Shown here piece after piece: positions 27,334-37,077 of a stretch of DNA of 64,000 bases (the stretch's first letter is position 1; each line of letters opens with the position of its first letter). The notes under the pieces were generated by a model, which saw only the letters and a program-made list of their open reading frames with translations, did not search any database and had not been told where the DNA came from. A program made the translations under genes and the position numbers. Source of the DNA: Vibrio sp. LaRot3 (GTDB lineage Bacteria > Pseudomonadota > Gammaproteobacteria > Enterobacterales > Vibrionaceae); NCBI RefSeq assembly GCF_027587025.1, contig NZ_JAPPTI010000002.1, positions 248,001 to 312,000 of the forward strand, in the 5' to 3' direction.

Positions 27334-29469
27334 TTAGAAGTCATATTTTACGGTAACAGAGAAGTTTCGACCTGCTTGAGTGTAGAATTTGTCTTCTTCA
27401 GCTAGACCACGTACATCTGTCCAGTTGTAGTACTCTTCATCAGTTAGGTTGAAGAGACCGCCGCGAATGGTTAAGTCTTCAATTGGGCGGTAGTAGGCAG
27501 TTAAATCAACCACTGTTGAGGCGTCTGGTGCAAATTTGCCCTCTGGGTTGCCGTAACGGTCAACACTATCAATGATGTCACCCTCTTTTTTCTTCGCGGT
27601 ATAAGAGATCTTCAATGAAGTCCCCCAAACTTTAGAAGGAGCGTCGAAGCTAATACCCGCAATCGCATTCCAAGGCATGATTGAGTTCAGTGGATTGTTT
27701 TCGTTGTCTTCACCCTTGGTATAAGCGGCAACCAAACTGGTTGTTAAACCTTTAGGCGCATCTGCAATCTCGTGCCAATCTAACATGTTAGACAGTTCGA
27801 TACCTTTGATGGTCGCTTCTGTCACGTTGTCGTAGTAGTACTCAGTGCGGAACGCAGGGTTTGTACTTGCGCGAGATAGTCGTTCGATGAAGTTATCATA
27901 TTCACTTTGGAATACGGCGATTTCGTTGCGAACGAAGCGATTGTTTGCGCGCCATCCGAGTTCGTAAGAAATGCTTTCTTCTGCTTTTAAATCAGGGTTT
28001 GGCGATGACGTGTATCGATGCGCCGCGTTTGCGAACGAGTAGTAAAGCTCTTGGAAGTCTGGCGCTCGGAACCCCTGACTGACTTGAGCAAATAGTTTGT
28101 GTTCATCATTGACGGACCAAGTCACACCAAGACGACCAGTTACCGCAGATTCTTCGTAAGTCTTATAAGAATCTTGGTCAAAGCCACCATCATTGCCATT
28201 AGCGATGCCGCCATTAGGGTCAGTTTTGTATGAATCGTAACGGATACCAGGAGTGACAATTAAGCTATCGCCGAAAGCGATTTCATCTTGTAAAAACAGG
28301 CCGTATTTTGTTTCAGTCGCATCTGGTACGTAATAAACAATTTTGTCTGCGCTGCTACTGTTGTATTCGTGGTTTACGTTTGAAATGTCGCGATTAGAGT
28401 AGGAGAAACCGTAAACAAGGTAGTGCTCAGAACCGCCAAGGGTAATGAACTTGTCGAACTGAGAGTTAAACTGAAGACCGGACTCTTCGTAAACGTAATC
28501 TTTGTTTTGCGTATTTGAGCTGCTGACGCGATCTGTTAGCCCGTTTGATTCTTTATCTAAGTAATCCAATTGCCATTCTAGATTGTCCGCAAAGCTGGTA
28601 TTGGTCGCCCAAAGGTGTTTAACGCCAATGCGCGTTTTTGTTTCTGTATCATCACCCAAGTAAGTATCATAACTGCCGCTGCTATTACGGTTACTATTCG
28701 TTAGGTCTGATTGAGTATCTTTATCGATGTATTCACCTGTAAACTCTAGACGGTGATCATCATTTAATTGGATTTGAAGTTTACCTAGTAGGTTGTCTGC
28801 TGTTGACTCAAGCGGGTAGGTTTCACCGAAGTTATCTAGCTCTTCACCATCTTTACGAGTGTAAGCAATCAGGGTTTCTATATCATCAAATCGATTTGCG
28901 ATAGCGACAGACTCAGAAAAGGTCGAATCAGCGGATGAATAGCCAAACTTCGCATGGCCACCAACATCGTTGCCGTCTTTTAAGAAATCAGCTGGGCTTT
29001 TTGTTTCAAACGCTACGATACCACCGATGGCATCAGAGCCTTGTAATGATGAAGCTGCACCTTTGACGATTTCTACTGATTTAAGTAGATCGACATCAAC
29101 GTCAACGCGCCCTGAGTTGATGAACGCGTATGAGTTTTCAAATTGGTTTGCTTGCGATACGCCATCAACGATGATTTTAACGCGATTACCTTCTAAACCA
29201 CGAACGTTGATTGACTGAACACCTTGGCGGCTATCGCCTTGCACAGTCACGCCAGGCGTGTATTTTAGAATATCTTCGACACTGTTAGATAAGTTAGCTT
29301 CGATATCTTCATCAGTCACCACCGTGACCGAAGCGGCTACATCGTCGAGTTGTTGGCTTGTTCGGGTTGCAGAGACAACAACTTCATCAAATAAATCGAA
29401 ATCTTGAGCAAATGCTACTGGCGAACACGCCAAAATAATGGATGTTGAGAGGAGTGTTTTCTTATACAT
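27334..29469 (-). CDS. hutA: TonB-dependent haem/haemoglobin receptor HutA/HupA type
   Basis: 711 residues. A signal peptide ends near VAFA. A TonB box (DEVVVSATR) is followed by a plug domain (EDILKYTPGVTVQGDSRQG, then NVRGLEGNRVKIIVDGV) and a 22-strand barrel ending in the outer-membrane C-terminal signature VTVKYDF. A FRAPDFQELYY segment of the haem-receptor type is visible in the barrel. The position next to a divergent LysR gene with a Fur box matches V. vulnificus hupA-hupR and V. cholerae hutA. Likely role: haem uptake across the outer membrane. Confidence 0.9.
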   Translation of the reverse strand: MYKKTLLSTSIILACSPVAFAQDFDLFDEVVVSATRTSQQLDDVAASVTVVTDEDIEANLSNSVEDILKYTPGVTVQGDSRQGVQSINVRGLEGNRVKIIVDGVSQANQFENSYAFINSGRVDVDVDLLKSVEIVKGAASSLQGSDAIGGIVAFETKSPADFLKDGNDVGGHAKFGYSSADSTFSESVAIANRFDDIETLIAYTRKDGEELDNFGETYPLESTADNLLGKLQIQLNDDHRLEFTGEYIDKDTQSDLTNSNRNSSGSYDTYLGDDTETKTRIGVKHLWATNTSFADNLEWQLDYLDKESNGLTDRVSSSNTQNKDYVYEESGLQFNSQFDKFITLGGSEHYLVYGFSYSNRDISNVNHEYNSSSADKIVYYVPDATETKYGLFLQDEIAFGDSLIVTPGIRYDSYKTDPNGGIANGNDGGFDQDSYKTYEESAVTGRLGVTWSVNDEHKLFAQVSQGFRAPDFQELYYSFANAAHRYTSSPNPDLKAEESISYELGWRANNRFVRNEIAVFQSEYDNFIERLSRASTNPAFRTEYYYDNVTEATIKGIELSNMLDWHEIADAPKGLTTSLVAAYTKGEDNENNPLNSIMPWNAIAGISFDAPSKVWGTSLKISYTAKKKEGDIIDSVDRYGNPEGKFAPDASTVVDLTAYYRPIEDLTIRGGLFNLTDEEYYNWTDVRGLAEEDKFYTQAGRNFSVTVKYDF

Positions 29470-29535
29470 TTGAAACTAAACCTTACTTGTTATTTTAGTG
29501 AGAGTGGTAAACCGAAGAGGATTCTATTTGATCTA

Positions 29536-29554
29536 AATGATAATTAATACCATT
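29536..29554. promoter_or_regulatory. Fur box upstream of hutA
   Basis: AATGATAATTAATACCATT resembles the 19-bp Fur consensus GATAATGATAATCATTATC with its ATGATAAT core. It sits 67-85 bp upstream of the receptor start, where iron-loaded Fur would block transcription. Confidence 0.72.
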
Positions 29555-29735
29555 CGCATTAAGTGGTTTTTGGTTTGAAATGTTCAGAATATGGGCTACA
29601 TGGCTCTAACTGTTTGTTTTTACTTGGCTTACAAACTGTTATTTTGTTTAATATTTCTTTAAAATTTTTTTCGTATTCTGTGAATTTTCTCAGATTTGAG
29701 CTTTGTATATGACAGTTTTGTCATTAGGAGGAGAC

Positions 29736-30623
29736 ATGCAGAGTCCAGTGACTCTTGAAGCACTTCATATTCTTGACGCAATTGATAGAAGGGGCAGCTT
29801 TGCTGCAGCGGCGAATGAGCTTGATCGAGCGCCGTCGTCGTTAAGTTATCAAATTCAAAAGCTCGAACAAGATCTCGATATAATGATCTTTGATCGCTCT
29901 GGGCATAAAGCCGCATTTACAGAAGCGGGCAAGTTGATCCTTGAACGAGGCCGGGCAATTCTATCGGCTACCGAAAAACTGGTTAACGATGCCAGTGTGC
30001 TTGCCAATGGTTGGGAGCTTGATATTACTGTCGCATTTGATGGCATTATTCCTATTGATAACTTTTTCGCTATGGTTGATGCCCTCGGTAACGTGAGTAG
30101 CACGCGAATACGTCTACAAGAAGAGATACTTGCTGGTGGCTTAGAGTCGCTAGAAACAGGGCGTTCAGATCTATTGGTGTGCCCGCAGCTTGATAACTTG
30201 CCTTTGGAAATTAAGCATCAAACTATCGGAAAGCTTGAAATGATCTGGGTTGCGGCAAAAGATCACTATGTACACAAGCGAGTGGGTGAGTTTGATCAAA
30301 CAGCACAAGAAAAATATCGCATTATTGCGATAGCTGATACGGCAAGAGAGCAGCCTCCACTTTCGATTAACGTGCTACAGAAGCAACCGCGCCTTACGGT
30401 CAGCAATTTTGCATCCAAAGTCGAAGCGTTGAAAAGTGGCTTAGGTATAGGCACGCTTCCTTCAACAGTCGCGCTGCCTCTTATCGAACAGGGCGTATTA
30501 CAGCAGATTGAAGGCACTGAGCCTTTTCCAATCGATATTATTATGGCGTGGAAACGAAATAAGATTGGTGAAGCGAAATCATGGTGTATTCAATACCTAA
30601 ATAAAAACTGGGCGATGAAATAA
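29736..30623 (+). CDS. hupR: LysR-family regulator HupR-like
   Basis: 295 residues from the ATG at 29736, which has AGGAGG 5 bp upstream. The N-terminal HTH (GSFAAAANELDRAPSSLSYQ, then LDIMIFDRSGHKAAFT) is followed by a LysR effector domain. It is divergent from the haem receptor; in V. vulnificus the gene in this place, HupR, activates hupA in the presence of haem. The same role is inferred here. The 266-bp shared intergenic region holds the Fur box. Confidence 0.87.
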   Translation: MQSPVTLEALHILDAIDRRGSFAAAANELDRAPSSLSYQIQKLEQDLDIMIFDRSGHKAAFTEAGKLILERGRAILSATEKLVNDASVLANGWELDITVAFDGIIPIDNFFAMVDALGNVSSTRIRLQEEILAGGLESLETGRSDLLVCPQLDNLPLEIKHQTIGKLEMIWVAAKDHYVHKRVGEFDQTAQEKYRIIAIADTAREQPPLSINVLQKQPRLTVSNFASKVEALKSGLGIGTLPSTVALPLIEQGVLQQIEGTEPFPIDIIMAWKRNKIGEAKSWCIQYLNKNWAMK

Positions 30624-30636
30624 CCATACGGTGCTG

Positions 30637-33315
30637 CTATAAACGCAGCACCATGTCTGCTGTGCCATCTTCAAACTGGATATCAATTTCAAAGCCCAAC
30701 CGCTGTGCAAGGGTTAACATTCCACGATTGTTAGGCATGGTCATCCCCGACATTTGTTGGGTCTTCTTCGCCTTACAATAATCGATGATTTTGCTCATCA
30801 GTAGTTTTCCTAGCCCTTGTCCTTTCATGTCAGAGCGAATCAAGATGGCAAATTCTGCATCACTATTGTCATGATTGATCAGTGCTCGTGATACGCCAAT
30901 GATCTCTTGTTGACCAGATTGTTCTCTGACGGCGACAAATGCCATCTCACGGTCATAATCAATTTGGGTGAATTTGGCTAAGGCTTCATGGTTGAACTCA
31001 CCAACATCGGAAAAGAAGCGTTTATATAAATCATCTTTCGATACGCCATTGATAAACTGAGCATGTAATGGCTCATCTTCGGGTAGGATGGGTCTCAATA
31101 AAATTTGTCGTTTATCTTTGAGTGCTGCCCACTCTTCATGCTCGACAGGATAAGGCCTAATGGCGAGTCTTTGCTGTGCATCGCCTTGGTAGGTTTTAAG
31201 CGTTAAATCTGCATCGAGAATGGTAAACTCACTGCCATTGGCCAGTACTGGATGTATATCCAGCTCATGCACTTGCGGGCAATCCACCACCATTTGGGAT
31301 ATTTTAACTAACACTTCCGATAGGCCATTTATGTCGATTGGATCAGGCAGTTTCTGAAGACGTATTTTGCCGCTTTTTATCGCTCTTACGATAAGGTAAC
31401 GTGCGAGTGCCATGTTCAATGGCGGCAATGCAGACGCAGCATCGAGCGCTTCATCCCATTCAGAACCACCTTGGCCAAGCAGAATCACAGGGCCAAAAGT
31501 ATCATCATGTTTGACCTTAATTCTTATCTCTTCGCCACCGGCAAGCTTTGCCATGCCTTGGACTAATAGCCCGTGGACGTTAGCGGCAGGATAGGAGAGC
31601 TTGACTCGATCAAGAATGGCTTGAGACGCACTTGCCACCTCCTGACTGTTACGCAAATTGAGCATAACGCCATGCACATCTGATTTATGAGCAATATCGG
31701 GTGAGCGCAATTTAACGGCTACGGGATAACCTATTTCTCCGGCAATATGTACCGCTTCACTTGCTTCAGAGGCTATCCATGTCGGCAATACGTTAAAGTT
31801 AAAGCAGCGTAAAAAGTAGCCAATTTGATGTGTGTCTAAAATAACTGTATCTTTATCCAGTAGTTGTTGGTTTATCCATGACTTCGCATTTTCAAGTTCA
31901 CTAATATGAACAGGTTCAGCCGTGGTGGGCGTTTCCATTAATTGCTTTTGATTGCGTCGGTATTCGACCAAATGCATGAACGCGACGACAGCACTCTCAG
32001 CGGTTCGGTAAGTTGGGATACCGGCTTGAGTAAAGATATTTCTCGCGGGTTTTGCGGTTTGTTCACCCGACCAATTGGTAAGGATGTTGAATCTTTTGTA
32101 CCTATGGTGAGCCTTTATTGCCTCGACAATAGCGATGGCGGTCTGCTCTGAGCGAGCGATAGCAGAGGGGCTATGCATGATGAGAATTGCGTCGGCACAA
32201 TCGCTATCCATTATTGTATTGAGTGTATCGACGTATCGTTTACTGTCGGCATCGCCAACCATGTCGATAGGGTTGTTGTTGCTCCAACTCGATGGCAACT
32301 TATTGGACAGTTGCTCAAGAGTGTAGTCATCTAACGCAGCTAATTTACCACCACGTTCGAGTAATGTGTCCACTGCCATTATCGCCGGGCCACCGCCATT
32401 TGTGATTATCGCAAGTCGTTCGCCACGCAATGGCACAGAGTGGGTCAGAGTTTCTACGGCTGCGAACAGCTCATGAGAATTTTTAACTCGCAACATACCT
32501 GTACGGCGGATTGCCGAATCGTAAATGATATCGAGTGTGTCATTGCCGCCAGTATGCGCTTGAGCAGCTCGACGTCCTTCTGCGGTTTTCCCACCTTTGA
32601 GTACCAAAATTCGCCTGTTTCGAGAAGCGCTTCGAGCGGCTGACATAAAGCGGCGTGCGTCTTTGATCGTATCGACGTAAAGTAGGATCGCTTCGGTGTG
32701 TGTATCCGTAGCAAGATGATCAAGTAGATCAGCAAAATCTACGTCTAGCGCGTTGCCAAGCGAAATAAATGCAGAGAAGCCAATGTTTTTATCATTCGCC
32801 CAATCCAAAATCGTGGTGCACATGGCGGCCGATTGCGAGATGAAGGCGATTTTACCTTTCTGCGCGTTGACAGGTGAAAACGAAGCATTGAAATTGAGCC
32901 AAGGTAATATCAACCCCAAGCTATTCGGCCCCAGCACGCGCATCCCTGAAGCCTTGGCGATGCCAATACACAAGCTCTCGATAGATTCGCCAGTACTGCT
33001 AAGCTCATGCATATCGGAAGAAAGTACAATGGTCGATTTCACTCCTTTAGCGGCCAGTTGAGTGAAGATCTCAATGTTTCGGCTCGCATGAGTACAAAGG
33101 ATGGCGACATCGGGAATAATTGGAAGGGCATCGATGTTAGGGTAAGCCAACACGCCACATACAGAGGTATAGTTGGGCGTGACTGGCATTATCGCACCTT
33201 CAAAACCATCTTGGAGCAGGTTTTTCATCACGATATTGCCTGCTCGCATTGGTCGAGTTGACGCGCCGATAACTCCAATCGATTTGGGCTTAAGTAGCTG
33301 GCTTAAACTGTTCAT
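30637..33315 (-). CDS. pat: Pat/PatZ-type protein lysine acetyltransferase
   Basis: 892 residues, matching the E. coli PatZ length. Order: CoA-binding domain (SIGVIGASTRPMRAGNIV), succinyl-CoA ligase-like domains (ISQSAAMCTTILDWA; KGGKTAEGRRAAQAHTGG), an ATP-grasp-like segment (GYPVAVKLRSPDIAHKSDV), then a C-terminal GNAT domain (about 735-892; ILIRSDMKGQGLGKLLM). These enzymes acetylate lysines of metabolic enzymes such as acetyl-CoA synthetase. In many homologues the NDP-forming ligase half is inactive and acts as a regulator. Monocistronic, leftward, with a hairpin (30630-30652) overlapping its end. Confidence 0.9.
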   Translation of the reverse strand: MNSLSQLLKPKSIGVIGASTRPMRAGNIVMKNLLQDGFEGAIMPVTPNYTSVCGVLAYPNIDALPIIPDVAILCTHASRNIEIFTQLAAKGVKSTIVLSSDMHELSSTGESIESLCIGIAKASGMRVLGPNSLGLILPWLNFNASFSPVNAQKGKIAFISQSAAMCTTILDWANDKNIGFSAFISLGNALDVDFADLLDHLATDTHTEAILLYVDTIKDARRFMSAARSASRNRRILVLKGGKTAEGRRAAQAHTGGNDTLDIIYDSAIRRTGMLRVKNSHELFAAVETLTHSVPLRGERLAIITNGGGPAIMAVDTLLERGGKLAALDDYTLEQLSNKLPSSWSNNNPIDMVGDADSKRYVDTLNTIMDSDCADAILIMHSPSAIARSEQTAIAIVEAIKAHHRYKRFNILTNWSGEQTAKPARNIFTQAGIPTYRTAESAVVAFMHLVEYRRNQKQLMETPTTAEPVHISELENAKSWINQQLLDKDTVILDTHQIGYFLRCFNFNVLPTWIASEASEAVHIAGEIGYPVAVKLRSPDIAHKSDVHGVMLNLRNSQEVASASQAILDRVKLSYPAANVHGLLVQGMAKLAGGEEIRIKVKHDDTFGPVILLGQGGSEWDEALDAASALPPLNMALARYLIVRAIKSGKIRLQKLPDPIDINGLSEVLVKISQMVVDCPQVHELDIHPVLANGSEFTILDADLTLKTYQGDAQQRLAIRPYPVEHEEWAALKDKRQILLRPILPEDEPLHAQFINGVSKDDLYKRFFSDVGEFNHEALAKFTQIDYDREMAFVAVREQSGQQEIIGVSRALINHDNSDAEFAILIRSDMKGQGLGKLLMSKIIDYCKAKKTQQMSGMTMPNNRGMLTLAQRLGFEIDIQFEDGTADMVLRL

Positions 33316-33532
33316 AAATCAACTTCCTAACGATATATTCACTTTATCGTAACGGACTCTAAGCGTATATGCTGTGATAAATTGGCGTTGTTTTAATCAG
33401 ATCACCGAAACTGCGTATCAGTTTGTGTTATAAGTCACAGTGTCTAATAATATATTCACGCAGTATGCTTGATTAAAGGTCTGTCTAACGGCATGATTTA
33501 CAGTAAATTCTATCTAGGGCTTTGAAGAATTC

Positions 33533-34057
33533 ATGAAAAAAATAGCAATTGTTGGCTTATCTGTATTACTTTCCGCTTGTGTGTCAGGACAATACACAAC
33601 AGATGTAAGTTCAGAGAGTTACCGCGAAGATTACAAAACAGCGCAAGTTGAACTGCCTGTAACTAACGAAGTAGCAGAAACGACAGTCGAAACGCCAGCA
33701 CTTGTCGCTGTTGAAACTAAACCAGCAGTCACCATCGTACCGCCTTCTAAAAAGCAACAAAACGCGATGCCTGCTCGCTACGGTTACACTATCCAAGTAG
33801 TGGCTGTAGGTTCTCAGGCTAAAGTTGACCACTTTGCTCGCAACCTTCCAAGCAACGGTGAGCCAGTATGGGAAAACTACAAAGTTGTTAACGGTACGAA
33901 GTGGTACACGGTGCTTTACGGCGATTACGCAACGCAAGCTGATGCCAAAAAAGCAATTAGCCGCCTACCGGCTGAGTTCAAAGCATTGAAGCCATTCGTT
34001 AAGAGTATTGACGCAATTAAAAACTCGCCATACCCAACCCTTAACAAGCTAAATTGA
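33533..34057 (+). CDS. SPOR-domain lipoprotein
   Basis: 174 residues. A lipoprotein signal (MKKIAIVGLSVLLSAC) is followed by a low-complexity linker rich in Glu, Thr and Val. A C-terminal SPOR domain (about 80-160; YGYTIQVVAVGSQAKVDHFA, then WYTVLYGDYATQADA) follows. SPOR domains bind denuded peptidoglycan glycans at division septa. It lies upstream of ddlA, another wall gene, but a terminator intervenes. Role in division or envelope maintenance is inferred. Confidence 0.87.
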   Translation: MKKIAIVGLSVLLSACVSGQYTTDVSSESYREDYKTAQVELPVTNEVAETTVETPALVAVETKPAVTIVPPSKKQQNAMPARYGYTIQVVAVGSQAKVDHFARNLPSNGEPVWENYKVVNGTKWYTVLYGDYATQADAKKAISRLPAEFKALKPFVKSIDAIKNSPYPTLNKLN

Positions 34058-34058
34058 T

Positions 34059-34084
34059 AAAAAGGGGCAATCGCCCCTTTTTTA
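34059..34084 (+). terminator. Terminator
   Basis: AAAAAGGGGC-AATC-GCCCCTTTTTT directly after the SPOR lipoprotein stop. Confidence 0.92.
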
Positions 34085-34207
34085 ACGTCTAAATATTGGC
34101 CTAACAGGCTATCTGCCTTAATAATATTCGCGATACAAGTGTAACTTGGCTCAGTTTTCTTTATTATGGACTGACCTTTGCTTTTGTCGTTTCACGGAAA
34201 GATTTTA

Positions 34208-35200
34208 ATGAAAAAAACGTCCATTCTTCTACTTTGTGGTGGCGGTTCGTCAGAACACGAAGTTTCTCTAGTTTCTGCTAACTACCTGCAATCTCAGTTA
34301 GAGCTTACTGAGGAATTCTCGGTAATTCGCGTAGAAATGAAGAAAGACGGTTGGTTTACCGAGAACGGTGAACTTGCGTTACTTGATACCAACACCGGTC
34401 AACTTAACTTTGCCGATACTTCTCTTCATATCGACTTTGTAGTGCCATGTATTCATGGCTTCCCTGGTGAGACCGGTGATATTCAATCCCTTTTAGAGCT
34501 TTCAGGTATTCCTTATTTAGGTTGCCGTGCTGAAGCAAGCACCAACAGCTTTAACAAGATCACTTCTAAATTGTGGTACGACGCACTTGGTATCCCTAAT
34601 ACGCCATATTTGTTCCTATCGGAAGATAATCAAGAATCATACACGCGTAGTGTTGAGGCATTTAATCAATGGGGCAGTGTGTTTGTTAAGGCTGCGTGCC
34701 AAGGTTCATCAGTTGGTTGTTATAAAGTCACTGAACTATCTGAGCTGCAAAAGGCCATCAGTGATGCGTTCACCTATTCAGATCAAGTACTTGTTGAACA
34801 AGCAGTTAAGCCTCGTGAATTAGAAGTCGCTGCGTATGAGTACAACGGTGAATTAGTATTAACAAAGCCGGGTGAAGTAAAAGCGCCCGAAGACGCGTTT
34901 TACAGCTACGAAGAAAAGTATGCTGAAACAAGCCATTCAACCACAGATATCGAAGCGCAAAACTTAACTGAAGATCAGCTTGAGTCGATTCGTGTTAACG
35001 CCGAAAAAGTGTTTAAGCAGATGAAACTACGTCATTTATCACGAATTGATTTCTTCTTAACGCCAGATGGCCAAATTTATCTAAATGAGGTGAATACCTT
35101 CCCAGGAATGACACCAATTTCGATGTTCCCGAAAATGCTTGAAAACAACGGTGATAAGTTCCATGAGTTTTTAGCTTACTGCGTGAACTCGTCCATTTAA
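34208..35200 (+). CDS. ddlA: D-alanine--D-alanine ligase
   Basis: 330 residues from the ATG at 34208 (GGAAAGA upstream). The ATP-grasp fold makes the D-Ala-D-Ala dipeptide for peptidoglycan. Visible motifs are LLCGGGSSEHEVSLVSA, HGFPGETGDIQSLLEL, the ATP-grasp KAACQGSSVGC, and the metal-binding end IYLNEVNTFPGMTPISMFP. It is a second-chromosome ligase like VCA0572. Its stop overlaps the convergent recombinase stop by 3 bp, with no terminator between them. Confidence 0.93.
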   Translation: MKKTSILLLCGGGSSEHEVSLVSANYLQSQLELTEEFSVIRVEMKKDGWFTENGELALLDTNTGQLNFADTSLHIDFVVPCIHGFPGETGDIQSLLELSGIPYLGCRAEASTNSFNKITSKLWYDALGIPNTPYLFLSEDNQESYTRSVEAFNQWGSVFVKAACQGSSVGCYKVTELSELQKAISDAFTYSDQVLVEQAVKPRELEVAAYEYNGELVLTKPGEVKAPEDAFYSYEEKYAETSHSTTDIEAQNLTEDQLESIRVNAEKVFKQMKLRHLSRIDFFLTPDGQIYLNEVNTFPGMTPISMFPKMLENNGDKFHEFLAYCVNSSI

Positions 35201-36153
35201 TCGATAGGTTTAATCGTTAAGAACTTCATCTTTTCCAGCTCTGCTTGTGTTCTATTTCCTAAATATTGATAGGGCATTGCAGGGCTGAGCCAACGCCCTC
35301 TAATTTGAATCTCTTTAGTATTCACCCCTTGGTTCGCTAAATCTTTAACAGCACCAACTCGTAACGATTGGCCCGAGAACGCGACAGCTAATCCTAGCTG
35401 CTCACTTGCCTTACGTAATACTCGATATATCGATGAATCATTGAGCCTGTCTTCACCAACGTTTCCGTGGCGATCGATTGAAGTAAAAATATAGTTGGAG
35501 CTGTGATTTCTGTAACTTAGCCATCGATTCAAACATTGATGTCCGCGCTCAGTAAGTGGATAGCGATGCTCACCCAGCACGATAGAGTAGGGAGTTTGAG
35601 TTGTATCTATATTAACCGCTGTTAAGTTTTTCAGTTCAGATCGCTTCATCAAGGCATCAAACATTACGTGATAGATAGCGAGGTTACGAATATCTAGTAA
35701 GTCGTCGGAGCTAGATAGTTGCTCTGTTAATGTTTGTAGGTGCTCTTTAGTAAAAGACTCCGTTTGTTTACTGTCACCTTTCTTATTTAAGCGAAGTCCA
35801 GCCAGTGCTGATTGAACTCTGCTATTTGTAGTTGGGTCTGGGAAGCTCAACAAACGATGAACTAAAGATATAGTGACCGTGTAACGTCGTATGGTCGCGT
35901 ATTTTTTGCTTTCTCCACACTTTTCTAAGTACAAACGTACCGCGGTAGTAGATGCGGGCAGGGGAGCGACGCGTTTTAAATGGCAAAATTCCAAAAACAA
36001 GTTCCAATCTTTGGTAAAGCCTAACAATGAACTCCGAGAATACTGGTTGCTAGTAAGTTGAGCGAATTCATCTAGCGAAGCGTAGTTTATAAACTGAGCA
36101 ATCGTTTGTTTTTTCACTTGTTCATCTGTGATGATGGGCAGGTTTTTTCTCAT
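35197..36153 (-). CDS. Cre-like tyrosine recombinase with substituted catalytic residues
   Basis: 318 residues. An N-terminal SAM-like core-binding part is followed by a catalytic domain that aligns by eye with phage P1 Cre: DIRNLAIYHVMFDALMKRSEL, SGQSLRVGAVKDLANQG and GRWLSPAMPYQYLGN. The nucleophile Tyr (in YQYLGN), the second Arg (SLR) and the Trp (GRW) are kept. Cre Arg173 lines up with Lys in ALMKRSEL, although an Arg is next to it, and Cre His289 lines up with Gln in SGQS. It is about 2 kb from dif and outside the prophage. The ATG at 36153 has a poor ribosome site. Activity is uncertain. Confidence 0.82.
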   Translation of the reverse strand: MRKNLPIITDEQVKKQTIAQFINYASLDEFAQLTSNQYSRSSLLGFTKDWNLFLEFCHLKRVAPLPASTTAVRLYLEKCGESKKYATIRRYTVTISLVHRLLSFPDPTTNSRVQSALAGLRLNKKGDSKQTESFTKEHLQTLTEQLSSSDDLLDIRNLAIYHVMFDALMKRSELKNLTAVNIDTTQTPYSIVLGEHRYPLTERGHQCLNRWLSYRNHSSNYIFTSIDRHGNVGEDRLNDSSIYRVLRKASEQLGLAVAFSGQSLRVGAVKDLANQGVNTKEIQIRGRWLSPAMPYQYLGNRTQAELEKMKFLTIKPID

Positions 36154-36253
36154 TTTGGTGCACTATAACCATAATATTCAACTAAATATACTTGCTTACC
36201 GCAAATTTACAATTATTATTAAAAACATCTAACTAATTGAGAAGTTTGAAACT

Positions 36254-36628
36254 ATGGCTGTAGCGACATACCGAGGCTTTAATATTAAGACCGTTGGTAC
36301 TTCAACTGATATTTGGCAAGTTCAAATTAAAACTCGAGTTTTACAGGGCAACATGGCTGCGCTGAAAAAAAGCATTGATTGGTTTTGCGATACCGCTACT
36401 GTCATCGATCCTAAAGAGTTCTCATCATTATCGAAACAGCGAGAAGCTGCCGGTAAAGCGGTTCAAGAAAATTTCTATGGTTACATGCTTAAAAACGACA
36501 CAGGCGAACCCAACGCTTGGTACTGTTTTTTTAACGGTCGTTTGATTAAAGGTGGTAAACTAGCGATTCAGAAACACATCGAAGCTTATCTCATCGCGAA
36601 GAAAAAAGCAGAACAGCAAAAGAAGTAA
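36254..36628 (+). CDS. DUF3319-like hypothetical protein
   Basis: 124 residues, basic, soluble. A compact beta-rich N-terminus (YRGFNIKTVGTSTDIWQVQI) is followed by helices and a Lys-rich C-terminus (KKKAEQQKK). It fits DUF3319, seen in vibrios. It ends 3 bp before the SUI1 gene, so the two form an operon; a link to translation or RNA is conceivable but not shown. Confidence 0.72.
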   Translation: MAVATYRGFNIKTVGTSTDIWQVQIKTRVLQGNMAALKKSIDWFCDTATVIDPKEFSSLSKQREAAGKAVQENFYGYMLKNDTGEPNAWYCFFNGRLIKGGKLAIQKHIEAYLIAKKKAEQQKK

Positions 36629-36631
36629 GTT

Positions 36632-36943
36632 ATGACTCTTGTATACTCCACTGAAACTGGCCGAATTAAACCAGAAGAAGATAAACCGCAGCGCCCAAAA
36701 GGTGACGGCATCGTTCGTATTGAAAAGCAAACCAAAGGACGCAAGGGAAAAGGCATGAGCGTAGTCACTGGTTTAGATATGGATGATGTTCAGCTAAAAC
36801 TCATGGCGGCAGAACTCAAAAAAGTGTGTGGTTGTGGCGGTTCAGTGAAAGATGGCACGATCGAAATCCAAGGTGATGCAAGAGATAAGATAAAAGCTCA
36901 TCTCGAGAAAAAGGGTCACACGGTTAAACTCGCAGGCGGCTGA
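36632..36943 (+). CDS. SUI1/YciH-family translation initiation factor-like protein
   Basis: 103 residues. The SUI1 fold is evident: VRIEKQTKGRKGKGMSVVTGLDM, then LKKVCGCGGSVKDGTIEIQGD and a C-terminal helix ending GHTVKLAGG. Bacterial YciH resembles eukaryotic eIF1 and influences start-site fidelity. It is second in an operon with the DUF3319 gene and followed by a terminator. The order with ddlA and vxrE resembles the dif-proximal region of V. cholerae chromosome II. Confidence 0.9.
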   Translation: MTLVYSTETGRIKPEEDKPQRPKGDGIVRIEKQTKGRKGKGMSVVTGLDMDDVQLKLMAAELKKVCGCGGSVKDGTIEIQGDARDKIKAHLEKKGHTVKLAGG

Positions 36944-36965
36944 TAGCGTTTACCGATGATTTAAG

Positions 36966-36990
36966 AGGAGTGCAATCGCACTCCTTTTTT
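36966..36990 (+). terminator. Terminator after the SUI1 gene
   Basis: AGGAGTGC-AATC-GCACTCCT followed by T-run. Confidence 0.92.
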
Positions 36991-37077
36991 ATTGCTAGTA
37001 AATTGATATTTATGGAAAAATTTACCTTTGTCTTAATGTATCATAGGCGGTAATTTGCACTCATTTCTTTCTGGTGT

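Noticed and set aside
30630..30652. GGTGCTGC/GCAGCACC hairpin at the end of the acetyltransferase gene as a terminator
   Set aside because: Strong stem but no T-run on either strand, so not called a terminator.
35956..35963. GGGCAGGG, a KOPS-like octamer pointing toward dif
   Set aside because: Only one copy noticed by eye and no matching set on the other side was established, so polarity cannot be claimed.
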